Source: Alectoria sarmentosa | Lineage: Eukaryota > Ascomycota > Lecanoromycetes > Lecanorales > Parmeliaceae | Length of the DNA stretch: 64,000 nt | Assembly (NCBI GenBank): GCA_009733775.1 | Contig: WOGZ01000014.1 | Location: 1 to 64,000 of the forward strand | Direction: 5' to 3' | Shown here: positions 1-11,219 of the stretch, piece by piece | Layout: each line of letters begins with the position of its first letter | Numbering within the stretch: the first letter of the stretch is position 1 | The notes under the pieces: model-generated | Database searches by the model: none | Told to the model about the DNA's origin: nothing | What the model saw: the letters and a program-made list of their open reading frames with translations, nothing else | Program-made: the position numbers and the translations under genes

Positions 1-55
1 GTATCAAAAGGCTACGTACATGTATCAAAAAGCTACGTGCGGGTATCAAAAGCCA
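1..55. repeat. Short tandem repeat, about 21 bp x 2.6
   Basis: Three consecutive copies of a unit close to GTATCAAAAGGCTACGT start near positions 2, 22 and 43; the last is cut short. The array runs off the left edge of the window, so its full length is unknown. Confidence 0.6.
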
Positions 56-971
56 TTTAGATTCGTAAAACACAAACGTAACAGATATCGGGAGAACGGC
101 TCACATCCATGTATTCGGAAAAGGAATTTTCGAAATCGATTTAAGAAACCATCATCATCATCATCACCAAAACTGACTTGAAACCAAAGATTGTTCCTAT
201 TACCGACACATGATTCCATTCAAGATCGGGTTTCAACTTGGTATATGTAGTATGCCGCTCAAGCGAGACGATATTGATCCAAACAACGCATCTATTTCAA
301 ACCCAAACCCAAAAAACCCCCCACCCAGCCCAAGTCCCCCCTACCTAGGTACTTACTCTAAACTTGCGGCTGCCTGCCACAGAGTTTAAAAAAGAAAAAA
401 ATCACACTCCCGGTCGCCATGGCTCAAGGTTGCAATCTTCCATTCCTCTCCTCCCACTTCGATTCGATTCGATTCCGCTTTTGTGCGTTCGTTCGTTCGT
501 TCGTCAGGTCCTACCTACTACATACATACCATTGCGTGATGACGAATTGCAAAATATTTTGTAGCGCTTTGCTTGCTTGCTAGCTTTGAGGGTACGGCAG
601 GTGGTTTTTTATGTAATTCACTCATCGACTCACTCAAGCTCAGATGGCGCAGTTGGTCAGTATTCCAAGTCTGTGAGTGGGGGGGGCTAATAGATCAGTG
701 TGTCACGAGGTGGTGTTGTGTAGTCGGCGAGATTTGCCTTGTGTTGATTTTAGTCTTTCGATTCGTGACTCCTCATGCAATTTCGTCTCTCGTTTGCTCT
801 ATCTACGTATGCTATGCTATGCTATCATGACGCTGTGTGATGCAACGCAGCTTTGTAGTGATGCTTTTCGTGAATCCTTTTTCTTTTTTTTTTGGCTTGA
901 ACAGGTTTCCGTCCCCAGCACAGATCATTCAAGATGGGCGCTTACGATTCCCTTCCTCACAAGCACAGATC
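56..971. other. Non-genic stretch downstream of UBP14
   Basis: No ORF here has recognisable protein character. A short CAT microsatellite lies near 150-170 and pyrimidine-rich tracts occur at 300-500. The right part should contain the 3' UTR of the minus-strand UBP14 gene. Confidence 0.5.
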
Positions 972-3588
972 TCATACTCTCTCGAAGAAGTAGACATAGG
1001 CAAATTTCTTCATCTCGTCCACATCTCCCTGAGCTTCGACCACTTTCTCGTCGTTGAATAAGACCCAGGACTCACCTCCACCTTCTTTGGCAGGGATCGG
1101 TTTGCGAATGAACGCCACGTAATGTCTGGAAATAAATGGTAATTAGCCACGTCCGTCCTCGCTTGTGGTACTTCAGGAGTAAGAAAAAATGATAGGAAAG
1201 GGAACTCACCCGGCATGGATACTTGCCCCTTTATGGCAAACAATGCTCTGCAAGCGAAAATTCGCAGGCAGATCTGCATTGCCAGCCATTGCCTGTTCAC
1301 CTTCTGGGGCAGGGGCATCCGTTGCAGCATCATCCCCACCAAAATCACCCTGATCATCCGGATGACTGAACACCCAATCCACCGCCCTCTCAATGTCTCC
1401 GCCAGTTTCCTTCAACGCTTTACGTGCCTGGGGCGCTCCAATTCCCATGGCACCCAGCATTTCGATGCTCTCCGGGCTGATGCTCGCAGAAGCCCCACCT
1501 CCGCTGCCAGCACCAGCTAAGTTGAGGGGTTCGTCGATGTCCGGGTCCTCCATATGTGCGAATAACCAGTTCATTGCTGTTTCTGAGTCAGCGTTGCCAG
1601 TGGCGTGGAGTGCTTTCTCGCATCGCACTCGTGGAAAGCCCATTCCTTCGAGTTGCGAAAGGGAAGTCTCATTGGGAGCGAATGCTGGCGCGCCAGTAGC
1701 AATCGCATCTTCAGGCAGAAGCTCTTCATTGCCTTGAAGTCCCGGAGACTTGTACTCGCCTAGATCGAACGGCCGATCACCTACTACGACTGGCACATCG
1801 AGCTTGGTTGGTACCCAATTGACAAGCTCAAACCGGCGTGCGTTGACTGCAAGGGTGGTGGGGAAAGTCTTGAAGAGCGAGCGTTTGGTGAAGCCGTCTT
1901 TACCACCACACGAAGGGCATGTAAGCTCTACAACTTCAGCAGAGGTAAAGGTATCCAGACACTCTTTGAGACTGACAGGTATGAATTCGTCTTTTGGCTT
2001 TTGGCTATCTTTGGCGATTGAAGGCTTTCGTCTCACGGGAACTGGGATGGAAATATTGTCTTGCTCATCCGTTCGATATCTGACCTTTTTGCAAGACATG
2101 CATTGCAGTCGTTGTTCCATCACAAAGCGGAAAGAATGGACAGGGTCGTGGAGAGGCGCGGTATGCGGGGAGCGAGTGATGAGCTTGAGAAGGTGAAGGA
2201 GGAGCTCAAAAGCATCTTGTTGGCGCATGGTGGAAAACTCTTCGTGACCTCGCCCGATGAGATGTTTGAGCATGGCAGGTGCAAGTCCTTTCTGACTAGG
2301 AATCTCGGGAGAGTACTCGGAGGCAACAACATCGGTATCCGGATGCGAATATCGACCGGATAGAAGACCATCGGCCAGTTTTCTCAATTGAGTTTCTAAA
2401 TCTTCTGCAGGAGCTTGCGTAATTGGTGGAGGATCTTGCGGGTGGTAGTAACGGTTTTGGAAACTGGGCAAAGTGAAAAGACATTGTAATATGCTGGCTA
2501 GATAACAGCTGTTGCCAAGATTCTTCAGACCCGTAAACCCGCCGCCAAAGAGTGGGCTGAGCTCCTTGCCATCCTCAGTAGTCATTGAGAAGTCCCATTT
2601 GAGATTTTGCTCGATCTGCATCTCGGTAAGACTCTTCTCGGTCTTCTCTCGCTCGGCGATGTTGATCCCCCAGTGCGCAAGATGCTGAGCAAGCTCCGGA
2701 TCCGTACGCTCCTCGTCGCACGCGTAGCAGTATATATCTGCTGTACCTTCCGGCGTGATAGATCCCAACTTGACTGCTACGGCATGAGAAGCGAGCTCCG
2801 TATGTTTGAGACCATGACCGTTTCCGCCTACGCCTCCATATTGAGCACGACCGCAGCCCAAGTTCCCACATTCAAGGCATAGCCACAAGTTCTCTTTCAA
2901 TTCACACATAGAGCAGTGTCCCAGATCTAAGAGACCCGTCAGCACAGGGACCAACAAACCTGGTCCTAGATGTACCCTGAGAATCGATCTTCCGAGATTG
3001 TTGTTGTTGCAAGCATAGTGTATGCTCACATCCCGTGTACTCTTGCTCCCATGCTTGTACTTCTGCCTGTCGTGCGAACGTATTGGCCTTGAGAATACCA
3101 TCTATGACCCCCGGCAATTTTCCACTTGTTCTGTCCACATTTCTTACCCCACATTCGTAGCACTCGACACGGGTGTTGGTGTCGTAACGGTCCTCCTCCG
3201 TTTCTGCTGCTATCGCGAGCTTTGAGATCTTCTGGGGTGGCTCGTCTCGCTTGATTTTCTTCTTCGTTCTCTGTATGTTCAGTACCAACGGGTGCTTCGA
3301 ATTCTGGCTATGTAACTGGGCATGGTCTCGTTCTCCAGTGCATCCTCCGTTGAAGCAGAACAGGCAGACACTCAATCCTGTTGGATCATCCTGAACGCGT
3401 CAGACAAGGCTGGAAGACCGAAATGAGGCGCTGGGGTTGTACTATGGAGTCAAAACACTGTGTACAATCCTCTCTGTAAACTGACTGAGCAGCTGTGGGA
3501 GGGCGGAGCTCTGGGAGAAGTCAGTGTCAAGCCTACGTGCGCTACCACAGGGTCTGTTACCAGCTGCGTCAACGTGCTTGCAGGCCAT
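972..3588 (-). CDS. ubp14: UBP14/USP5-family ubiquitin C-terminal hydrolase
   Basis: Deubiquitinase that, in this family, disassembles free polyubiquitin chains and keeps proteasomes from clogging. The model has five exons (3561-3588, 3443-3510, 2976-3390, 1210-2926, 972-1125); all phases close, giving 793 aa, a usual length for UBP14. Order of parts: N-terminal variant zinc finger (MACKH start, then a YREDC segment), ZnF-UBP with CELKENLWLCLECGNLGCGR near residues 180-200, catalytic Cys box GLKNLGNSCYLA (Cys about 311), two UBA domains near 520-650 (LEGMGFPR and IEMLGAMGIG), and the catalytic His box HYVAF (His about 744), completed only by splicing the last intron. The start ATG lies in a 28-nt first exon, which joins to the conserved LRPPTAAQSVYREDC segment. 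Intact. The family assignment is sound; chain specificity is inferred. Confidence 0.93.
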
Positions 3589-3923
3589 TTTCCTGGATCC
3601 TTGATGGACAAGTCTGGTATGGTTGGAGATTATACTCACAATAGCACGAGCAGATAGATTAACGTCCGCCGTGTGTTCTTATTATAAGACGGCAATGTAC
3701 TCTTCACACCTGCCTGTTTACTTCGCCTCGGTAAAGTCTACTGATTAGATTAGGGTTTACGAAGCCCTCAACTCTGATATATATGTTCCACGTATCAGAA
3801 AGGATTGCTTCTTAAAACTGCTTATTTTCTGCCAACAATCACTTTCATTATTCCTATTTCGGTGGGTATACAACGCGATAATCTGCTCTTCTCAAGGACG
3901 CCATGAACATGATAGTTGAATAT

Positions 3924-5009
3924 CTATTGAGACTTGAGCCACTCAACCATCTGCTCAAAAGCCTCCTTCTGCGCCTCTTGAATCTTCGGATCCTCGTACT
4001 CTCCCACCACGGCAAAGCCATGAGGCACACCCGAGTAGACTTTGACTTCGTGCTTTACCTTGTTCTCCTCCAGGTGTGTTTGACCTGCTGTGCGGACGTC
4101 GTCTGGGAACAGCTGGTCGTTTTCCACGCATACCATTGATATGGGTGATTTGATGGCTTCGAGATCCTCCGTCGTGATAAGTGTGCCATGAGCTAGAGCT
4201 CCCGCTTTGATCAATGGTTCTACTTTCGCCATCCCAGCTTCTTCATCTTTTGGTGGTGCCTGACCGTGAGCAGCAGAGTCTGGCAGTTCAGCGGCTAGCA
4301 GACAGACATATTTGCCACCAAAACAATAGCCAACAGCGTAGACACCTCCTCCATTGGCAACTGCATCAGCAAATTCCTCTTTTGCGCCCTCGACCACCTT
4401 CCGTAACACAGGAAGGACCTTCTCTGGCGTCTGTCTGGCCAGCCACATGTCTACCATGAAGGATTTAGCGGTTGTTGCAAAACCCATCTTGACTTTCTCG
4501 ATCATGGACGGATTCTGCTCATCAGAATTCGGGTCTGTTGCACTGTTGGGTGCAGGGTCTCCAGCAAACCTTTAGGCTGTTAGAGTGGGCCTTATTTTGG
4601 AGAACATTGGTAAGGTACATACTGATCGGGCATGACCACCAGGAACCCTTCACTAGCATACTTGTCTGCTTGAAGTTGGTTGTTCTTGGAGTGTATGCCA
4701 GTACCACTACTCAGAAAGAGCAGAAGTTTGGAGGGGAGATGAGGGTAGTCGCTAGGTTTTGTGATGTAGACCTGACACTCATATCAGGACATGATCCCGA
4801 AGGTCTTTGAGATTGGACCGGAAGGACCTCCACATCTGCAATCTTAGATATCTCCTTAAGCAAAAGTAAGCTTCTGTTCCGATGGCTGCTCTTAAAGCTT
4901 TCAGACCCACACCACTCGGTTGCTGATCCCCAAGAGCTATAAGGTGTTCAGCCAAAGTGCACTGAGGTATGGGAACGTAGGCAGACGAACGGGAAGGTCG
5001 GTCTGTCAC
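3924..5009 (-). CDS. Dienelactone hydrolase-family protein
   Basis: Alpha/beta hydrolase of the carboxymethylenebutenolidase type; fungal members are cytosolic and their substrates are mostly unknown. Proposed exons are 4911-5009, 4828-4854, 4623-4771 and 3924-4569, giving 306 aa with all phases closing. The Cys-Asp-His triad is visible: Cys about 174 in GYCFGGK, Asp about 243 in VENDQLFP, His about 275 in GVPHGFAV. The segment VVMPDQFAGDPAPNS is restored by the third intron. The 27-nt second exon is the weakest part; its donor is GTCCTT, unusual but with GT, and it yields the family-like run KIADVEVYITKPSDYP. The start at 5009 follows from the frame of the first exon (CTLAEHL...GDQQPSG). It ends 335 bp downstream of the UBP14 start codon and shares an upstream region with RFA1. 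Confidence 0.8.
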
Positions 5010-5443
5010 ACAGTGCTCCTGGGTGCTTCAATTCAGCCGTAGTCTAGCTAAGGGGAGGTACTTAGCGTACTCCCATGCTCGCCCCCTTTTGGGCTGGCGT
5101 ATCTTCAGAGGACATCAAGCTGGGCTCCATTGCATCGCTCTCCGGTACCCTTGTGGCAACATCATCGTCGGCCATATTGAGCGTAGTGAAATTCAAGCCG
5201 CCCAATGGTATCTAAGTGAGGGAAGGTAGTTGCCTGCCCCGCCGTAAACAAAGCAGAGGTACGGTGACCAATAAACTCGGCAAGTGCAAGTGGGGCAGCC
5301 GGGCAAAACACGAAACCTCTTTACACGCTTCTACCAAACAACGCGTCAACCCTAGAAGTTCTTACACTTCATCTCTCAGAAACTACGCAGGTATTTCCAA
5401 ACACTTTCGACGACCACCATCACATCACTGAGAATCTATCACA
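5010..5443. promoter_or_regulatory. Shared divergent upstream region (DLH and RFA1)
   Basis: This 434-bp region separates two divergently transcribed start codons, so both promoters should lie here. I saw no clear TATA box or named operator. Confidence 0.45.
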
Positions 5444-7489
5444 ATGGCGGCCAACGTAGCCGCTCGGGTCGACCAAGGCTCTCTTGCGTCAGTGAAATAA
5501 CTACATCCCTAATGCGCCAAATACTTACATTACTCTCCAGTGCAATATTCAACTCTGGCGTGGATCCCAATACCGCTGTATCGCAGCCCGTACTGCAGTG
5601 TGTCCAGGTCAAGCCTTTGGTTGGGCAGCAAGGCTCTCCAGAGCGCTTCAGAGTCGTTTTTAGCGATATCAACAACTTCGTGCAGAGCATGCTTGCTACT
5701 CGTAAGCACAGGCGGCCCTACTGCTTTGGATCTTGTCACAATATGGCATACTGACGAAATACAGAAGCTAATCATGTGGTCCATAATGGCAAGCTCCGGA
5801 AAGGCTGTTTCGTAAAATTAAAGGCATACCAGGCGAATCAGGTGAAGGGGAAAAGGTGATACTCTAGTGCCTGCTTCTTGCAAGTCAATGCTCATACGTG
5901 CACAGAATCATCATAGTCCTTGATCTTGATGTTCTTGAAGAGCTTGGCGAGTGTGATAAGATCGGCGAACCAAAGGCATTGGAATTCAAGGCAGAAGATG
6001 ACACCAAGCCGCAATCAACCACTATTGCCACTAACGGATTCTACGGAAACAAGCCAGCTCAGCAGCAAAACCAGCAGCAGTCTCTACCCTCGAGGACAAA
6101 CCAAAATTCATCAGCTTCACACGCCAACATCTATCCAATCGAGGCACTGTCTCCATACGCACATAAGTGGACTATCAAGGCTCGGTGTACCAGTAAACCA
6201 CCCATCAGGACATGGCATAATAAAAATGGTGAGGGCAAACTCTTCAGTGTCAACTTGCTGGACGAGAGCGGGGAGATCAAAGCTACCGGGTTCAATGATC
6301 AATGCGATGCACTATTTGATGTTTTCCATGAGGGCCAAGTCTACTACATCACCAGCCCTTGTCGAGTCAACATGGCCAAGAAGCAATTCTCGAATGTTAA
6401 CAACGACTATGAGCTATCTTTCGAACGCGATACTTTGGTTGAAAAGGCCGAGGAGCAAAACGGTGTCCCGCAGGTGCGCTTCAACTTCACCAACATATCC
6501 GATCTCCAAACCGTTGAGAAAGACACGACCATCGATACAATCGGTGTCCTCAAAGAGGTCGGAGAGACTTCTCAGATCATCTCGAAGACTACAAGCAAGC
6601 CGTACGATAAGCGCGATCTCACTCTTGTCGACAATACCGGCTACGCTGTGAAACTTACGATATGGGGCGATACCGCCCAAAAGTTCGACGTCATGCCCGA
6701 GTCTGTTGTTGCCTTCAAAGGCCTCAAAGTTTCTGATTTTGGAGGCCGAAGCTTGAGTATGCTCAGCTCAGGATCCATGACAATAGACCCGGATATAGAT
6801 GAAGCTCATAAACTCAAAGGCTGGTATGACGCTCAAGGCAAAAATGATACATTCATGTCTCATCAAGGAATGGGCTCTGTGGGCGCAGCTGGTGGACGAA
6901 ACGACCCGACGAAGTCAATCATGCAGGTCAAGGAAGAGAACTTGGGAATGTCGGAAAACACGGATTACTTCACTACAAAGGCGACGATCATTTACGTGAA
7001 GCAGGACAACGTCTCTTACCCTGCGTGTTTGTCGGAAGGCTGCAACAAGAAGGTTCTGGAGGTCGAGCCTGGACAATGGCGATGCGAGCGCTGTGACAAG
7101 ACTCATCCAAAGCCAGAGTATCGATATATCATGTCGATCAATGTCAGCGACCACACCGGTCAACTCTGGCTGAGCTGTTTCGACGACGTGGGGAGGATGA
7201 TCATGGGCATGAGCGCGGATCAGTTGATGGAGCTGAAGGAGAACGATGAGAAGGTGGCGGGAGACGCTTTCCAAGAAGCAAATTGCAAGACATTTATGTT
7301 CAAATGCCGAGCGAAGATGGACAATTTCCAGGACCAACAGAGGTAGGCTCTTATCCAGTTTTGCCTGTGGAAGACGAGTGCTGACACTATGGAAGGGTGC
7401 GATACCAGGTGTCTGGAGCCATCACATTGAATTATTCGAGCGAGTGCACAAAGCTGACACAGATGATCAAAGAGTACAGCATGGCTTGA
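5444..7489 (+). CDS. rfa1: Replication protein A large subunit (RPA70/RFA1)
   Basis: Single-strand DNA-binding subunit of the RPA heterotrimer, acting in nuclear replication, repair and recombination. Five exons (5444-5487, 5541-5701, 5765-5855, 5906-7342, 7396-7489) give 608 aa, the usual size. The N-terminal OB domain has LAAIFNSG and PVLQCVQVKPLV, then a linker rich in Gln and Asn, then DBD-A/B starting near YPIEALSPYAHKWTIKARCT. DBD-C carries a four-Cys zinc ribbon from about residue 473 (CLSEGC, then CERCD) and ends in an ITLNYSSECTKL-type tail. The first intron uses GTCAGT as donor; the more obvious site three bases later would break the frame. No damage seen. Confidence 0.94.
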
Positions 7490-7921
7490 AAGGTAAATCA
7501 GGGAGGTCTCTCGCGTATCAGCGTATCAGCTTTCATTTCTCGAGATTGTGGCCTCTCGCCATCTTGCCGCAAGAGCAAGACTGTTTGACAGAGCTATCTT
7601 TACAAATATCATACATTCTCTGCATAGGCAATAGTATCAGTCTAATACAATGAAGACCAGTTGAGATTGAGGATCATACCCGTGTCCTTTTCCCTTTAGC
7701 TACCCGGGGCTCGAATCGAACTTCTTCCACGAGGTGAGGTCATCTTTCTAAGCAGAATGTTTACCAACGGCCCGACCAGAGTATGTACTCGCTTGACAAT
7801 CAACTCAATTGTGACCGTTCCGGTTATTTGTTCTTGTTTGATACCCTCATTTCGCCAGATTACTTTTCGCCAGATTACTCAGGTCCACTCTCGCCATTTT
7901 CGACTCGCAAGCACCACCACA
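7490..7921. other. Intergenic: RFA1 3' region and oxidoreductase promoter
   Basis: No gene. A direct repeat of TTTCGCCAGATTAC, two adjacent copies near 7852-7880, lies just upstream of the next start codon and could be a regulatory element or chance. Confidence 0.4.
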
Positions 7922-9076
7922 ATGGCACAAACAATGCGAGCAGTCGGCAAGTATCCCTCCCTCACCCGTGTCTCCACTCTCTTCTCTAACGCTCTAGATT
8001 ACAGATATCAAAAACGGGACCGGGCCCGCAACCTCCCTCTTCATCAACCCCTCCATCCCAAAACCAAGCCCCAAACCCACCGACGCCATTGTGAAAATAA
8101 AATGCTTCGGCCTCAACCGCATGGACCTGCTCCAACGCGAAGGGCACTACCCAATTCCACCTCAGGCGCCTAAAACATTGGGTGTCGAGTTCTCGGGCAC
8201 GATTGAGAGCTTTGGAAGCGACGCGGAGGAGGGATTTAAAGTGGGGGATGAGGTGTTTGGATTGGCGTATGGAGGGGCATATGCGGAATATATTGCTGTG
8301 AGCACGCATATGTTGATGCACAGGCCCAAAGAATTGAGTTGGGAGCAGGCCTCTGGGATTCCTGAGGTGTGTCATTGCTTTTTCTGGTGCATCGACTGCG
8401 GTTCGTAAATTGGCCTGTCAGTGCTGACCGCCTGTTTCATTATGCATAGACTTGGATCACAGCTACTCAAGCCATGTTCCTTGTGGGCGGCTTCGCTCCG
8501 GGCAAGTCGATACTCTGGCACGCGGGCGCATCGTCAGTGTCAATAGCAGGAATCCAGCTGTCAAAAGCAGATAAGGCTTTCGCGATCTACATCACAGCAG
8601 GATCTCAAGAGAAGATCGATTTCTGTGTCAAAGAGCTCGGCGCAACAGCCGGATTTAATTACCACACGCAAGATTGGGCAAAAGAGATCCTAAAAGCGAC
8701 CAATGGCAAAGGCGTCGACATTGTCATCGACTTCATCGGCCAGAACTATTTTCAAGGAAATCTCGACGTTGCAGCACGAGATGGGCATATCGTGCATCTA
8801 GGAGCCATGAGCGGCACCAAACTCCCTGCTGGCGTAGACATTGGAGCCTTTGTAAGAAAGAGAGTCAGGTTTGAAGGAAGTAGCTTGCGAAGTCGAGATG
8901 AAGAATATCAGAGGAAGCTGAGGGACACGCTGGTCGAGCATACAGCTCCAAAGATGAAGGATGGAAGTTTCAAGGTGCTGGTTGAGAAGGTTTTCCCGTG
9001 GGAGGATGTTGTAAAAGCGCATCAGTTGATGGAGAGTAATCAGACGAAGGGGAAGATTATTTGTAAAATATACTAG
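7922..9076 (+). CDS. Quinone oxidoreductase (MDR family, PIG3-like)
   Basis: NAD(P)H-dependent oxidoreductase of the medium-chain dehydrogenase/reductase superfamily. Exons 7922-7946, 8005-8366 and 8450-9076 give 337 aa. N-terminal GroES-like fold: CFGLNRMDLLQREGHYP and TLGVEFSGT, typical of TP53I3/PIG3-like quinone reductases. A Rossmann nucleotide-binding segment follows (ILWHAGASSVS, then GATAGFNYHTQDW). The zinc-ligand pattern of true alcohol dehydrogenases is absent, so a non-zinc quinone or enone reductase is likelier. The first intron appears to be GC-AG (donor GCAAGT); with it the reading MRAVDIKNG is in frame, and no GT donor gives the same. Substrate unknown. Confidence 0.88.
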
Positions 9077-9307
9077 ATAAGTAATTAAACATGTATACAC
9101 TGCAATCACGTCCGATTTTGAAAAGACAAGCGGTCGCTGATCGTTAGGCAAATTGTCGAGGCGTCCATGAGAAGTGGCTTTCTCGAGTCATGATATCTTC
9201 AGTCGAGGACAATCTTTGATGCGCGACAGGCCAATTGTACTTTCTTCTCCGGTCTTCCTTGATTCCTTCTCCTCTCCAAGGTAAGTTTCCACATCTCAGT
9301 GCTGGTC

Positions 9308-11062
9308 ATGTCAGAAATCAAGGCTGACCTCGTGAAGAAGCAGACTGCCACAGAGCCCTCTGCCGACTCTCTTCCATCGAAATCTGTAAAGGGAGCTTCC
9401 TTCCTTATCCTCCTCCAGATAGGATGTCGGGCCCTCACCTTCATTGTCAACCAGGTGCTGCTGCGGTTCTTGTCTCCTCATATTCTCGGGCTCTCCGCCC
9501 AACTTGAGCTATTCTCCATCTCCACGCTATACTTTGCCCGCGAGAGTCTCCGCAATGCACTCCAACATAAACCAAGTGATGATGAACAGAAAAAGGCCGC
9601 AGAAGGAGTTGAAAGGGAGAAGATGAAGGGCCCTGGCAACGGCACTGCCAGGTATGGATCGACTAGGAGAATGCAGGAGATTGTCAATCTCTCGCACGCA
9701 GCCATCGCAATTGGTCTTCCACTGACATTGGCTTTTACCTGGCTGTATCTGCGAAAAGCCGACATAGCAGTCCTCGAGTCTCACCATATGAGAAGCTCGC
9801 TCTACATTTACGCTGTCGCCACAGTCATTGAGCTTTTAAATGAGCCTGCATTCAACGTTGCCCGACAAGAGATGATGTACGCAACCCGTGCTTCAGCCGA
9901 ATTCCTAGCATTCTTCACGAGGGCTCTCATAAGCTGTTCCATATCAATATGGGTAGGCATGAGCGGCCGTAATCTCGGCGTTCTACCCTTCGCCGCTGGC
10001 CAACTTGGATACGCCATCACTCTCAATGTTCTCTACCTCTCAAACGTCTATCCTATCTGCGCCCAAAATGCAGTCTCGCTCCTCACCAAACCCATTGCGT
10101 CAAGTAGGGATTATTTTATCTCACGCTTCTCCCGCCCTCTCATAATGCGTACTGCCACTCTCTACAGCCAGAACGTATTCAATCAACTCCTTACATACGG
10201 CGACGGCTACCTCATCGCAACTTTCGCATCCCTTCCGTCCCAAGGCGCTTACGCTCTAGCTTCGAATTACGGCGGTCTCCTCGCCCGCATCATCCTCCAA
10301 CCAATCGAAGAGTCCTCCCGCTCTCTCTTCGGCCGTTTGCCGGCTTCGCAAACCGCCTTCAAATCTAAAGAAAATGCAGTCTTCTCCCATGCAAAAAAGC
10401 ACCTCACCACCCTCCTTCGCCTCTATTTCCTCCTCTCCATCTTCGCTACATGTCTTGGCCCACCCTTTGCGCCCATGCTCCTCCGCCTCGTCGCTGGCAG
10501 CCGTTGGACTCATACAGAAGCTCCGGGTGTACTGGCCACTTACTGCTACTATGTCCCTCTCCTTGCAATCAATGGCATCCTAGAAGCCTTCGTAAGCGTC
10601 GTTGCAACCGATCCGCAAATCACTAGGCAGACTGTCTGGAAGGTCGCTTTCTTTGGTGCGTTTGCTGGCACAGGCTTTTTAGTACTCAGGGTGTTTGAAA
10701 TGGGTGCGAAGGGTTTGGTGCTTGCAAACGCGGTGACGATGGGGTTGAGGATTTGGTGGAGTTGGGGATTTGTGCAGGGGTATTTGGCGAGTGTAGGTGA
10801 CGGGAAGGGTTTGAGGTTGGGGAACTTGTTGCCGAGTATGGGTAGTGTGGCCATGGGGGTTGCGACGAGGGGGACGTTGATGGGTGCGGATACAGGCACG
10901 CGGCAGGACGGCGGTTTGGGGGAACTCCTAAGATGTGGTCTCGTGGCTGGCGTGTGTGTGCTCGGAGTAGTATTCTTCGAGCGAGACTTCTTCTCGTCGT
11001 TCGTGCCGCTTGGGCTGATTGAGAGATTTCCTGTACTACGACGCTTCATAAAAAGAAGGTGA
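9308..11062 (+). CDS. rft1: RFT1, ER oligosaccharide-lipid translocation protein
   Basis: Multi-span ER membrane protein of the MOP/MATE-like flippase superfamily, linked genetically to transfer of Man5GlcNAc2-PP-dolichol into the ER lumen for N-glycosylation. A single exon encodes 584 aa from ATG at 9308; upstream in-frame GTG codons are ignored. Family signatures are visible near the N terminus (GASFLILLQIGCRAL, then LRFLSPHILGLSAQLELFS, then FARESLRNAL). About a dozen hydrophobic segments follow, with internal ASNYGGLLARIILQPIEESS at roughly residues 315-335, a strongly conserved RFT1 stretch. The C terminus is basic (RRFIKRR). It converges with DBP3, leaving 157 bp between stop codons. 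Confidence 0.94.
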   Translation: MSEIKADLVKKQTATEPSADSLPSKSVKGASFLILLQIGCRALTFIVNQVLLRFLSPHILGLSAQLELFSISTLYFARESLRNALQHKPSDDEQKKAAEGVEREKMKGPGNGTARYGSTRRMQEIVNLSHAAIAIGLPLTLAFTWLYLRKADIAVLESHHMRSSLYIYAVATVIELLNEPAFNVARQEMMYATRASAEFLAFFTRALISCSISIWVGMSGRNLGVLPFAAGQLGYAITLNVLYLSNVYPICAQNAVSLLTKPIASSRDYFISRFSRPLIMRTATLYSQNVFNQLLTYGDGYLIATFASLPSQGAYALASNYGGLLARIILQPIEESSRSLFGRLPASQTAFKSKENAVFSHAKKHLTTLLRLYFLLSIFATCLGPPFAPMLLRLVAGSRWTHTEAPGVLATYCYYVPLLAINGILEAFVSVVATDPQITRQTVWKVAFFGAFAGTGFLVLRVFEMGAKGLVLANAVTMGLRIWWSWGFVQGYLASVGDGKGLRLGNLLPSMGSVAMGVATRGTLMGADTGTRQDGGLGELLRCGLVAGVCVLGVVFFERDFFSSFVPLGLIERFPVLRRFIKRR

Positions 11063-11219
11063 CGATGTTGGAGCAAAGAAATTCAGATAGATCCATGCTG
11101 CTCTTTGCTTTATCTACTCTATCAGACGCTCATGAAAGGGTGATTTTCCCCAAAACAGCCGTCTACCTACCGTTGCATTTCATGACCAGAAAAATGGCAT
11201 CTCATACCCAAGATAATCA
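11063..11219. other. Short convergent 3' region (RFT1/DBP3)
   Basis: Only 157 bp separate two convergent stop codons, so the 3' UTRs probably overlap. No distinct terminator motif seen. Confidence 0.4.

Noticed and set aside
644..720. tRNA-like start (GATGGCGCAGTTGGTCAG)
   Set aside because: It resembles a D arm, but no anticodon stem or TTCRAAT-type TPsiC arm follows.
5920..6651. 243-aa plus-strand ORF
   Set aside because: An out-of-frame shadow of RFA1 with random composition.
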